Source: Zelopaecilomyces penicillatus
Lineage: Eukaryota; Ascomycota; Sordariomycetes; Hypocreales; Pseudodiploosporaceae
Length of the DNA stretch: 64,000 nt
Assembly: GCA_005765155.1 (NCBI GenBank)
Contig: VCCP01000008.1
Span: 1,736,001-1,800,000 of the forward strand
Direction: 5' to 3'
The first letter of the stretch is position 1. Each line of letters begins with the position of its first letter. Position numbers and translations under genes: made by a program. The notes under the pieces are model-generated. The model saw only the letters and a list, made by a program, of their open reading frames with translations. It was not told where the DNA came from and did no database searches. Positions 29,741-42,098 of this stretch are shown in pieces.

Positions 29741-32700
29741 ATGGCGCCACCGGCGACCCGCGAGGAGCTGATGGAGGAGCTGACGATCCAGGGCGTCATC
29801 CTTGAGTCGCTGGAAGGCGAAGAGTTTGACGGCGCCGAGGAGTCGCGTAGGGAGGCCAAGGCTGAGATAGCGAAGATCAAGAGGGAGCTTAAGAACAGAA
29901 GGAACACTGCCGAGACAAGGCTGGAAGGCGGTATGTCGAGTCGAGTCCCTTTGTTAGGCTTTTGTGTTCTTTTGCGGCTCTGCAGATTGCAGATGCAATG
30001 CGTGCATTTGGCATCTATCTTCATACATTCGTCACCTATCTCTTCACTTGATGTCCACGCAGATGAAAACGTTCCATCACTGACAGCAGCTGCTAGAATC
30101 CAGTCTCAAAACCACCCACTCCCCGCAGGCGGCTTCACAGCCATCACAGTGGTCAGAATCGTCGTCACGCACGCCGGTTGCATCACCAGGTAGGCTTAAC
30201 GTTACTGGTTCGGCTTCACCATCTTCATCCAGATTGCCCGTCGACAAGTGTCGTCCGTTGTCGTCTTCCTGATCCTTGAGCCTTTTACCCCTGGCATACA
30301 TCCCCTTGCCCCTCTTGGCTAGTATCACCACAGCCAGTTCAGATTATCATCACTTCCATCTTTACTCCAATGGATCGTTTACCAACACTCATCTCTTCTC
30401 ACTTGGCTCTTGAATAATCCCTATTCTGTCTGTTATCACTACAACTTGTCATAAATCAGTCTCTGTGCTACACCATCTCCCGTCCCCAAATATCACAGTC
30501 ACCGAGCCAACTTCAGAGCTCTACAGCTTCACCTGTTCTACACTCCCTCGTAACCAGAAACTTCACTAGATGAGAGCTGTTTGCTTCAAAGTCACACACC
30601 ATATTCTGACAACCACATTCAGCAAAACGAGCCATGGCGCCTTCAATCAATCTACCGATGGCCTCAAATACTCCAGGTTCCTCCTTGACCCCCCAAAAGG
30701 TCCGAGCTAGTCCTTCATTTGGCTCATTACCGAGCCGGAAACGAGACTTCGGATCCTCCAGCATGCATCATGCAGACGAACCTAACAAAAGTCGACGAAC
30801 TACACCGACTCCCATAAAACATGCCAATGGTGCTGCACAAGCCGCCCCATCTCCCTGGCAGCAGGCAGACATTATTGATCTGACGGGGTAAGTCATTAAC
30901 ACTTCTGCAGAAGAGCTTCCTAGGTCTCCGCCGTGTCGCTAGTTATTGACAGTTGCTATAGCCCTGATGTTGATGAAGACTCGACCTACATCGCCGAGCA
31001 GGTAAGACAAGAGAAGCGACACGCGCAGGAACGCAAAGACAGAGACATGGCTATGTTCCTGTCCAGTCAAGATCTTGAGCGACAGCCTCTGGGGTCTTCT
31101 TCAACGCCAGCCGGACACAACTCCAATGCTTTTTCAAAAATCATGTCTTCACAGCTATCAAATGCTCGCACGGCGTTTGGTAGTGACGATGATGACTCAA
31201 GCATCGAACTGAACGAGGAGTATCCTGTTGCTGTGCAACGATCAGTCAAACCTGAATCCCTCAATCAACAGACTGGGTTCCCTCGCTTTGGTAATGAAAT
31301 GTCTGGCTTCGCGCCCGCGAACAGAGAGGGCATGTCTAACATGGGCCTACACAACCAAAATCCACTACGAACACCAGCCTATGGTCCTCCCGGCGGCCCC
31401 GGTGTTCAGAGGTATCCGGCATGGACCCCAGGTTCGGCGTTTCCTGTTGGTGGCCCAACTTATCCTCACCATCCACATCACCTGCCTGGTCGATCTAACC
31501 ATGGAATTTCACCTGCGTTATTGATCCCTGGCATGGGAGCCCCTCGCTTCCCTTCGGGCTCATCACCCATGCCGGGAATATATCCAGCCTCGGCCCTTCC
31601 AAATCAAGGTGGCCTGGACTTGTCCCGGATCATCAACAGAACAAACATGTTCGACTATACAAATGGCATGGACGCCTTTGGAAATGTGCTACCCGATCGA
31701 CTGGCCCACTTCCTTCAAGACTCCTTCCACGATCCTAGGGTGACAGAACAGGAGCTGGATGATCTCCTACAAAATATTCGTCCAGATATGGATATTCCTG
31801 AGAAGAATAGAGAGGGCACTCCAGCAGGCCTTAAGACGGCACTGTATCCACACCAGGAGCTTGCTCTAACATGGATGAAGCAGATGGAAGAAGGTACCAA
31901 CAAAGGAGGCATTCTTGCCGACGACATGGGTCTCGGCAAGACCATCTCCACCTTGGCACTCATGCTTGCTCGACCGGCAACTTCTCGCCCAAAGGTACAG
32001 TAAATGGGGACCTGCATATATCATTCGTGTGATCACTGACCCCAAAAATAGACAAACCTGATAATTGGCCCTTTATCTCTGGTTCGGCAATGGGAAGAGG
32101 AAATTCAGAAAAGGACCAAACTCTCACATCGTTTGTCTGTGTTTGTCCACCATAACAAAAAGTCTACCATTGATGAACTACTTAAATATGACGTTGTTTT
32201 AACGACCTATGGCACTCTAGCTCAAGAACTGAGGAGACTTGATAAGTTCTACGAGGAAAATGCCGGTCGCAATATGGATTTCAATGACAAGAGTGTTGGA
32301 GTAAAGTTTCCTCTGCTTCATCCAAGCAAAGCCAAATTCCACCGCATTATTCTAGACGAAGCCCAGTGCATCAAGAACAGGGTCACCAAGACAGCCAAGG
32401 CTTGCCACAAGTTGAATGCTACCTATAGGTGGTGTCTTACCGGAACCCCGATGATGAATGGTGTGCTTGAACTTTATTCTCTGCTCAAATTTCTCCGAAT
32501 CAAGCCTTACCACGACTGGGAAAAATTCCGACAGGTGAGACCACTCTTAGTTTCTGTTTTCGACTTGTACTCATACTAACTAACCCTCAATAGGCCTTTG
32601 GCACGTTATTTGGCACCAAAGGTGATTCTAAGAGTGTTGCCATGACTAGACTTCGAGCCTTGCTTAAAGCCAGCATGTTGCGGCGCAAGAAGGATTCCAT

Positions 32701-34114
32701 GCTTGATGGTAAGCCCATTGTACGGCTTCCTGGGAAATCGGAAGAAATCATCTACGCTGAACTCTCCAATGATGAGAAAGACTTTTATAAGCAACTTGAG
32801 GAGAAATCCCAAGTGCAATTCAACAAGTACCTTCGCGAAGGAAGCGTTGGCAAGAATTATTCTAGCATTCTTGTGCTTCTCCTCCGACTCCGCCAAGCCT
32901 GCTGCCACCCTCATCTTAATCTTGACGTTGATGACGGCGTTACAATTACGAGTGAGTCCATGTCAGAGTTGGTTAAGACATTAGATCCTGCAATTGTCAA
33001 CCGAATCAAAGAAATCGAGGCATTCGAATGTCCAATATGCTATGATGCTGTACAAACACCAACATTCTTTATTCCATGTGGGCATGATAGCTGCGGCCAA
33101 TGTTTAACACGTTTGGTGGACAACGCAGCCACGGCGAACCTGCAAGCTGGAGATGAGAGTGACAAGGCTAAGTGCCCTGTGTGTCGAAGTTTGTTTGATC
33201 CCAAGAAATGCTTCACCTATGATGCATTCAGGCGTGTACACATGCCTGATACTATCGAAAAGTCGGGGTCCGCTGCTGAGAACTCTGAAAACGATTCCAG
33301 TGATGATGAGGAAGATTCCGAGTCGGAAGATGAATACGATGACGATGTTGACAAACAAGGAAATCTCAAGGGATTTGTTGTTGAAGATGGGGACTTGGAT
33401 GATGGTGATATTAAACAAGACGGCGAAACGACTGACGGAAAAAAGAAGAAGAAGAAGGGAAAGGGGAAAAAGAAAAAGTCAGAGGTCAAACCGTCCATGT
33501 TGAAATCTCTGCGAAAAGAAGCTATCAAGAACAAGGCAGCGTACAAAAAGTACATGAGTTACTTGAGAAAGACCTGGCTGCCTGCTGCCAAGGTCTCAAA
33601 GTGCATGGAACTTTTGAAGACCATCGGGGAAACAGGAGAAAAGACAATCATTTTCTCACAATGGACGCTATTACTTGACTTGTTGGAAGTAGCGATGTGG
33701 CATGACGGCTTTCAGTATAAACCAAGACGATATGATGGAAGTATGACTTCCGAGCAACGATTCGATGCAGCCCGAGATTTCCGAGACAAAAAGGATGTTC
33801 AAGTCATGTTGGTTTCTCTGCGTGCTGGCAACGCTGGACTCAATCTGACATCGGCCTCTCGAGTCATCATCATGGATCCGTTTTGGAACCCTTATATTGA
33901 GATGCAGGCTGTTGATCGTGCATACCGCATTGGTCAGACGAGAGAGGTCAAGGTGTACCGTATCCTGACCAAGGATACGGTTGAAGACCGAATTGTGGAT
34001 CTGCAGAATCGAAAGAAGGAAATGGTTGAGGCGGCCCTTAATGAGGCTGAGATGGTGAAGATTGGACGACTTGGAGCCAGTGAGCTCAGGTTCCTCTTCA
34101 ACGGACGTACCTAA
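29741..34114 (+). CDS. SNF2-family translocase with RING finger (Uls1/Rad5-Rad16 class)
   Basis: The exon model is 29741-29930, 30097-30189, 30623-30887, 30962-31994, 32052-32534 and 32594-34114, giving about 1194 residues. The last four joins are secure. They restore DIIDLTG|PDVDED, SRPK|TNLIIGPLSLVRQWEEE and KFRQ|AFGTLF. The first two exons are inferred from phase and composition; otherwise the protein starts at 30634. Domains run as follows: a helical N-terminus, disordered Ser/Pro-rich region, SIM-like IIDLTG, Gly/Pro-rich segment, SNF2_N with Walker A DDMGLGKT (about 505) and DEAQ, a C3HC4 RING (CPICYDAV...CPVC, about 834-890), an acidic then poly-Lys insert, and Helicase_C ending with the AYRIGQTREVKVYR motif VI. 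It should be a nuclear ATP-driven DNA translocase and E3 ligase acting on SUMOylated chromatin or in repair. Confidence 0.88.
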
Positions 34115-35293
34115 CGGAGATTTATGGTGAAGGCAGTATTTGCCATTCACCCTGTTTCTCGCTTTCCACCCTTCTCTCTCCTTTCTCTCTTTTCTGGCTA
34201 TGTCTTATTCCATGGTTATGTACTTGACCGAACTAATGTGGCTTTGTTTTTTTTTTTTTCTCAGTCGTCACTTTGGCTTCTTTATCATTGCGCTGTGTTT
34301 GTTGAACCTGTTTTGATTGACAAAAGAAGAAAAAAACCTCATTATATGATGACTACATATGGGACTTTTAATACTGGCTTTCTGCTCATTCTGGAGGAAG
34401 GAAATGTGGAGAACTTGCCACCACCACCAACCAAGGTGGAAAGAATTGTCTCTTGTACACACTTTTTATGACACCGTCACGATGGTTGAGTTGGGGGAAG
34501 GAGGGGGAAATGCATATGAGCTTATTAAACTCTTTTACTGTCGAGCTATGACTCGTTTTTGTTTCTTTTTTTGGGTTTATGTTTGTCAGGAGCAAGTGTC
34601 TAGATGGACCCTTGGAAGGCTGGAGCATAAGATTGTTTACGAGGCATGACAAAGAAGAAGTAGCTGTTTTTGTTTATTTGCTTGCTTGCTTGCTTGAATA
34701 GATACCATTTTTTAGAGTGTGATGCTCGGTAGACTCGCATTGGCTGTTTCTTATCTATGAAAACAACTACCATTTATCACTGTCAATGGTTTGATGATGC
34801 CAGTTGATGTTTCCGTGTTGGGTGATCATGTTGAACTTGACTAACGTTAGGATTAGATTGGCCGATGTAGCTATTGGAAATTGGCCCAATTGACCTGTTC
34901 TGACAAGCTGACTTTTCCTTGATACGACTTAGATGTACACGGCAAGTGTGATAGAAAGTGCTCCTGTATATTTTGGGGTATATTTTCATTAACAGAAAAC
35001 TCCATCGTTACCTAGGAATGAAACCATTTCTTCCAGGCACACCTATTTTTATACCCTCATCATAAAATGAACCCCGCGAGATTGCAGTCCTATCTGTTCT
35101 TCTGACTAGACCGGCGTAGCTGCCATAACAATAACAATGATATTAATCGTCGCGACCATGAAGACTGCCTCCTTTAATCATCTTAAAGAATATCAATGAA
35201 CCAGCTCGTAACTTCATCAACCGGGTCTATCCATAACATGTCTTCGAGATTCTCAAAACTCATAGCCAGCGCCGCCGACGGATCATCTCGCTT
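34115..35293. other. Convergent 3' UTR region
   Basis: About 1.2 kb lies between the converging SNF2 and MED17 genes. It is AT-rich with T-runs and a short (GCTT)n repeat near 34680. No coding frame is supported. Confidence 0.6.
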
Positions 35294-37380
35294 CTAGGAG
35301 AGAGCCTGGTTGGCAACGGTCTGTACGATATCCTGTAGCGTTCGCAGCTCGCTCTGTTTGCTATTGTCGCCGGTCCACTCCCACTTTGTAGTATTCGGTC
35401 GGTTATCGATGATAGTTGTGCTCGTCATAAGCAGAGAAAACGCAGAGCTCTCGGAAGCTTCAAACTCGAATTGCATGTTGAAGCTGTCCCGGTCGAGGCC
35501 GCGGATAGATGTGCCCTGAACGCTCTGTACTAGCTCTGCGGTGCTACCTGCGGGCCTGGATGCTATCAATAGGGAGAGGAAGTGCTCTGTGAGAACGCGG
35601 ATAGTGGCTGCGCGAAGATAATCCCCTAGGGCGTCCGCATCGGGATATCCGTCGCCGTGGGGGGCGCAAATGGTCAGGAGCTTTGATGTAGGAGGAACGA
35701 GGATGTGGTAGTAGGTCGCTGTGACGGGGAAGAGGAACGTTCGCCCGCGAACTGTGAGAGATACATCGGGGAGGATTGTGAGGTCAATGGTGAACTCTTG
35801 TGCTTGTAGCATGTTCCGAATGAGGGTCTGAGCGCCAGAAACTTGGTTGGGCCCGCGGGAGGCAGCGTCGATGGGAGATGCCTGCGGTGTGTGGAGGGTG
35901 AATGATGATGAAATACCGGCTTTCTGTAATGCCTGCACAAGGCCGCCTACAAGCCGCGTACAGATTTCAGTGTTTGCAATGCTCTTCATGCGTGCTATGA
36001 TGGGTCTCAGCAGCGCATATGTCTGCTGACCCCTTGTCCGTGAGACGTGGGGAGGAATCGGCCGTATCCTCATCAACTCATTGCAACGATGCGCATAGCT
36101 CAGAAGAATATGCAGACCCATGGATATTGTTTCTGCGACCTTGTTCCCTTGCAAGTCCTCATCCCCGTCATCTCGGAGTTGGAAGCAAGATTCTAGAGGT
36201 TGTAGCTCAATGATGACTTTGGTAGTTGCGTCCAAAGTACACGTCAGGCGTGAGCCTTCCGGCCTGATGTCGTAGGCGGCTAGTGAGCGCGACTCGCGAG
36301 TCAGTTCGTGCCAAAGTTCTTGAGCGAAGATGGTGTTGCGGGCGTCGAGTACGCGGGCCTCTATGCTTGAATTCTTGCCGCCGTAGCCCTTCGCGGCAGA
36401 TCGTCCGACCACCTTTCCATTCTTTTCGTATGTGATGATGAGGCCTTCTGACTGACCGCCAAGTCGGCCACAATCGAGTTGTGTTGTGCCGTCATCTCCT
36501 CTTCGCATGGGCGCCAAGCCGTTGTTCTTGAACTCAGCAGCGGCTTTGGTCCAAATGTTAGTTGATTTCATTGGTTGTGAAACAGGGAATTAAGGGTTCC
36601 AAAACTTGCCTTCTGAAAAGCCAAACCTGACACCAAGGGTATGACGCTCCTTGGGGACTTTGCATATTGACCAGCCGGCCTTTTTAACTGTCATCACATC
36701 TTCCCAATATTTGCCCTCGGCTTCAATCTCCCGCTCCAGGAAAGAGCTGGCCTCTTCGGCCGAGTCTCTGGTTCTGTTGATCTCCATGATGGTCCAGCCC
36801 ATGGCAATCTCCTCCTGGTCTTTTGTCTTGGCCGGCGTGACATTTGAGTCGTGTAGTTTATCAGCGCCCAGAGTGCCAATGCCGACCATGTCACGCAGCT
36901 GCTGCGACAAGGTCAAGCTCGCCTGTGTGGGATTCTGTTTTGACAGGAGCAGGGATAAAGAATCGAGAGTGAGTAGAGCAATGTTACTGGCTATACTATT
37001 TGCGAAAGACCATGTTAGCACTCGTACTCTCTTGATTGAATTGCCAAGCTAGCTCTCTGAATATGCATAGTAACAGGGAAGATAATATCGTACTCGACAT
37101 GTCTCAGAACCTCCATGCGTGCCTGGTTGGGGTCTTTGGCAGCTGGCCCATCGTTATCGTCGTCCTCATCGGTATCAGACATGTCAACATCATCGGCCTG
37201 GGCGAAGCCGTTCTGGCTATCGCTGGCCTTGATCTCATCTCGTAGCTTGTCCTCGGTCACGGAGCGGAAGCCTCCAGGCTGGGCATTGACGCGCGCAATG
37301 AAGTCGGCGAGGTTCTTGGGCTTCTGGTCGGCCACGGGGAATGGCCGCAAAGACAGTGGCGGACCATCGCCGGGCACCAT
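35294..37380 (-). CDS. MED17: Mediator complex subunit 17 (Srb4)
   Basis: There are three exons (37380-37094, 36995-36610, 36543-35294), giving 640 residues, the usual size for filamentous fungi. Med17 is a core head-module subunit that holds Mediator to RNA polymerase II. The N-terminus matches the family: LSLRPFPVADQKPKNLADFIARV, then GGFRSVTEDKLRDEI, an acidic DMSDTDEDDD patch and the SLLLSK helix, followed by MVGIGTLGADKL. Joining exon 2 to exon 3 restores RFGFSE|AAAEFKNNGLAPMRRGDDG, but the donor is GC (GAAG|GCAAGT), a GC-AG intron (36544-36609) with a good CTAAC branch site. The first intron (36996-37093) has a weak donor (GTACGA), so that junction may shift by a few residues. The start at 37380 is the only ATG before the conserved segment. 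Confidence 0.92.
36544..36609 (-). other. GC-AG intron in MED17
   Basis: The donor reads GAAG|GCAAGT and the acceptor ACCAAAG, with CTAAC about 20 bases before the acceptor. No GT donor nearby keeps the frame and the conserved FGFSEAAAEF sequence. Confidence 0.8.
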
Positions 37381-40354
37381 TTTCGTGTGCGCCTGGTAGG
37401 TAGGTAGTCTTTGGGGGGTGACGATAGCTGCTTGTTCTTCGTCTGGCAAAGGATGTTGTTGATGGTGGTGGGTGGAGCTGGGGAGTTCAATCGATCGGAT
37501 AACGGACAAGCTGGGGCCGATGGTGGGAGGCTGGCGGTAGGTACCTCTGACGTACCTTTGCGCCTCACCTTGCTTAACAGGTTGAAGTCTTGAAAGGTGT
37601 GGCTCAGCTAAAGAGAGGGTCTGTGGCGCTGGCCTACGACAATGTTGGCTCCGGTCCGGAGCACGCTCAAGGCCACTGCAATGCAAGCCTTATTAGTGAA
37701 TGCATTTTGGAGTTACTCAACTCAAAAGCTTGCTGAATCATCATCCCGCCCATGTATTACGTATGATTTGCTTGTAAGTAGTATCCTACCCTCCCTAACG
37801 ATTGTGATGAATAGGCTGGGATATTTTATTAGAGTGCAGTGTTGCAATCTTAGAGGGATATTGAGTTACGCGGATGCTCCTAATGAGACCACTATATACC
37901 TACCACGCTCTCTCCGGTAAGCAAGTTAAACGTTAGATGTAGAGTGTGGAACGATCTGCTGAGTTTCCTATTCCTAGTGCTTAAAAGTCCTAGTACACTG
38001 GGAATGGCCTTGCTTATCTGTGAGTTATGTGTACAGTGCCGTTCCTTTAATCTTGGTAATCTCTACTCGAGCCAGGCTAGTTCCATATATACCGCATACC
38101 ACTGGTGTAGCACATTGACCGTTCCTCGATATTAGTCGTCACCATGAAGATACACTGACGCAATACCCAGGAACAAGACAGCCCCTAGCGCATTCCAAGG
38201 CCTTTAATCCACGTGAAGCGAATGAGGGGTTTTGAGTGGGTGGTGTGTGATGCCCCAGCTCGCTTCCATATTTTAACTTGATATTTTTGGCTGGGCTTTT
38301 GTTCCACTTTGCTTCGAGTGCGTCTGGGGTGCTCTAGAAAAGAAGATGAGAAACATAAATCAAGGCATACTCACTCACTGCCGTTATCGCCTTTTTAGTT
38401 TGCAAATACTGTCTGTATAATGCAAATTAATGCCGAGTAGTTGATACGAGAGAGGGTTGAAACATGGGTCAAGGATGGGGGAAGAGTGGAACCTGGTTGG
38501 GTCTCCTGATACTGTAGGGGGCAGCCTAGCACCTGAATAGGCAATATGGTGCAAAAAAAAAAAACACAGCGGGGACCACCCTAAGAGATTTCAGCTGGTA
38601 AGTTTGCTAGTATCAAGAAATCTCTAGCAATATCTAGAAATGTATTTGAAATGAAAATCTCAGTCAAGTATGATTTGACATCTCTCCAGACACTGCCATA
38701 TCGCTATTGACAGACCGCACAGTGCTATGGCTCTGTTCTAGGTGTACTCCGTACCCTCCCAAGTTCCCAACCCCCATCGCAGCCCTGGGGCCATGGGGCT
38801 TGTTCATGACTGGCCGGCCCGTGGGTCATGCCCTACTGTAGGCTGTTTGCCAAAAGCCTCGGGGCTGCACCTGGGTCTCAGACAATTGGGGGGTGATCTA
38901 GTGGTGGGGGATGGCTTTGCTGTGTACCAGTACGCGGCAGCTCTGTACCAGAACCGACTGACGTCTTGGATCTTTGTTTCGGTTTTTTAAACTTCACAGA
39001 CTCGCTCAGAACAGGATAGGCCATGCCCATTACTATGGATGGGAAGATCCCTTTCTTGCATACCCGCTGTCAATCTTTTCTATTTGCAGTGCAGTTATTT
39101 GTGTTAACCGCCGAGCTCTCTGTCAGTGTTGTTGGTTCCGTCGGCAAAGTTCACAGGGACTGTGGACCGAGCCGCCGCCCATACATAAGGCAGGTAGGTA
39201 CTGTATATGCAGGCGGTATTAGTTGGCAGCGGTTAGACGGTAGCATGCAGCGCATGGATATTTCGCACGACGTCGTCATCGCTATTATTCGCGGGCCTTG
39301 CTTCTTTCTTCCCTGGACCTGCAGGCAGCTCGATAGGCGCTCTTGGGGGTAAATCAAACTGCTGGAATTTGTTTCACTTCTTCTCTAGGTGTCTATCATT
39401 ATTATACACTACAGATGAGTTCCCAAATCATGGTAGATCACTGTGTCATAGCATGAGCGTACTGGTGGTAGCCAAACCTTGGGCTCTTCCTCTAGACCCG
39501 ATGGGAACATCCAGATGAAGCCACCAGGGCTGAAAACGGACTCTAATCGCACGATTCCCAAATGACTGAGTACCAGCAGAGTTTGTACCATGACATTAAC
39601 AGACTAGAAAGTACTCCCACTGTACCGTGGTCACTTGGCAGCCTCTCCACCTCCAGCACACGGGTTCCCAGAATCTGATCGCCTGAGCCGCCCCCGTAGC
39701 TGAGGCTATAGGATGACGTTGGTCGACCCCTGCCACCAGCTGATACTGCCTTGCTGGCTCTGTTTGGCTCAGCAGTGAGTCTCTTTGGAGGCCCTTGGTT
39801 AGTTGGTGTTCCGTAGTGGTCACTTCCGGCCTCCCGTGCTCCATACTCTCTTTTCCTTCTCTCTCAACGTAACCGCGCGCGTGGACCGACTTGCAGCATC
39901 ATCCTTCCTCGTCTCTTGTCTGAGCTTTTCTGGGCTTTCTCAAGAGACAAAAAAAAAAGAGTCTTTCCCCCTCTTACATCATTCATATATCTGCCGATCG
40001 ACGTTGAGAAAACTTGCGAGCTTGAAACGCTTCCGCCTTTACCCTTCACTTCCCTGTATCTCTTATCCTGCATCGATAAGCGGCAGGTCTGACGTCGCTT
40101 GAAAAACGACCCCGCTTCGCCTGCCCGCCTAGAACCCACACAACATTCAGCCCAGACGACAACGACTGCAGACAAACTCCCTGAGAATTTCATTTCGACA
40201 ATATCTACAGAGCGCTGCTCGTTTCCATTAGTGCCATCACTGTCTCCCCTCAAAGAAGATATATATCCCCGCGGCAGCGACAGCATCAACAGCAGAGAAA
40301 AGGATTGCAGGGCTGAAATAGACAAGGCAGGCGAGGATACCGCTGGCCCCAGCC
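37381..40354. other. Intergenic region between MED17 and the Arg/Ser-rich gene
   Basis: About 3 kb lies between two divergent genes. The first 300 bases are the MED17 leader. The last ~500 bases, C/T-rich from about 39840, are the leader of the plus-strand gene. The middle (37680-39600) is AT-rich with no gene. It contains a reverse-strand copy of the ATATTGCTAG motif near 38615-38640 that also forms the minisatellite at 59441. Confidence 0.5.
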
Positions 40355-42098
40355 ATGTCATCCTACCGTGGACGCACCAACGAGTTCGAGGAGCGAGATT
40401 ACTACTCGGCTCCTCGTCGCGGCGCTGTTGAGTTCGAGGACGACCGTGTGAGAACCACGCGCACCGTTACTCGTAGCCCGCCAGCTCGCCCCAGGCGAGA
40501 TGTCGAGGAGATTCTGAGACAAGACAGTCGCCGCGCTGAGGCGGGGCCCATGATTCTGCGTCGTGAGGTCGAGACCTTTGACCGTCGCCGCCCCAGCCCT
40601 ACGCGCGTGCGGGAAGAGCGCATCGTTCGCCGGGCACACAGCGTGACGCCATCGCTGGTGGACCATGACCATGAGCATGAGCGTGAAAGAACCCGTGTGA
40701 TAGAGAGAGAGCGGGAGCGCGTAAGGAGCCCCTCGGTGGTTCGCCGCAGGTCGCCCTCGCCCGTGCCTATTCGATATGTTCATCGTCGCAGAAGATCCTC
40801 CTCGGTCTCGTCATCTGATCATGAGCATGAGCATATTCATACTCGCATCATTGAGCGGGAGCGTGGAAGAGAAAGAGTGCCGTCTCCATCACCTTCGCCT
40901 TCTCCGCCTCCGCAGACCATCCGGGGACCTACCGTTGAGCGCGACGTTATTACTCACTATACCAATATTGATCATGGTATGTTCCATTATGCCTTGCGCT
41001 GTTGTTAATGCTATTGTCTTCCCCCGCTAACAAAACCGTTTGCAGGCACCATCCAGGTGAGACCACCAAGCCCACCACCGGCGCCCCGCCCCCGCCCCCG
41101 TGTGCGAGAGCGTGAGACACGCGAAACCAGGGAGACGGATATCGACATTTCATTGTCCAAACATCACACTGAGGTCGATATTCATCGATCAACTAGTCGT
41201 ACACGCTCCAAGAGCCGTGAGCGACGCTCCCATTATCATGATGATGACCTTGTTATCCGCCGCGAGGAACGCCTGCGAGTGGATGATTCTCACAGACGGG
41301 CTCGTTCAGCTGCCCCACGCAGCCCTGTTCCTGTAGATGAAGAGGCCGACTATATTACATCCAAAATTGATTCACGCGGCCGAATGGGTGAAGCTCGGGG
41401 CGGCGCCACTAAAGACTGGGCCATTGTCGATGTGCCGCCTGGCACTGAGCGAGTACGCATGGAAGGTATCGGAGGTGCCAGTACCGATACAAAGTGGAGC
41501 AAATACAGCGGCGTGAGAAGAACTCAGTTCATCCCAGAGAGAGATGAAATCATCACCGTCCCCAAGCAGCCGTCGCCTCCGCCGGCTCCTAAGCGGGAGC
41601 GCCTCAGCGTCTCGGTGTATGACCGCGAGAGAGAAATTGACATTGAAAAGATTACTGACCGCAGAGTCACTCGCTCGCCTCACCAGCCTTCGCGCCCTCC
41701 ACCCAAGGAGATGTGGACCGAGATCACCAAAGATCTGGTGTGTCGTGAAGCGATTGAGCAGATGGGGTACTCGTGGGAGGAGACTGAGCACTTTTTCTAC
41801 GTGATGGAATATTTGCGATATGTGAGTTTTGCCGAGCTTCCTTTTCGGAGTTTTATCTCTTCGGTTTGCTAACGAGGAATTTTTGCAGGATGATGTTCTT
41901 CGCTTGACTGAGTTGACTGAAGGTATTCGACGGGCTAAGCGCCACCGCAAGTGGGACCGTGAAGGCAGAGACGAATATGACTGGGATAGGTGGTATCACG
42001 ATCACCACCTCAGACGACCACAGTGGGACGATGATCGTGTTAGAGAGACGGAAGTGATTTACGACACTCGCGGACCAGCACGGGGCTATCTTCGCTGA
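40355..42098 (+). CDS. Arg/Ser-rich fungal protein with conserved C-terminal domain (DUF8035-like)
   Basis: There are three exons (40355-40976, 41046-41821, 41889-42098), giving 535 residues with all phases kept. Most of the protein is low-complexity: RE/ER dipeptides, RRSPSP and HEHE tracts resembling SR-type disordered regions. Two conserved islands stand out. One is KDWAIVDVPPGTERVRMEGIGG...YSGVRRTQFIPERDE. The other is a C-terminal module MWTEITKDLVCREAIEQMGY...YLRY|DDVLRLTELTEGIRRAKRHRKWD that spans the last junction. I believe this end corresponds to a fungal domain of unknown function (DUF8035), but I cannot confirm it here. Function is unknown. Charged repeats would suit an RNA- or scaffold-binding role, but that is inference. 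Confidence 0.82.

Noticed and set aside
37680..39600. Degenerate transposon in the MED17 upstream region
   Set aside because: The stretch is AT-rich but I could find no terminal repeats, target duplication or transposase-like frame, so a claim is not supported.
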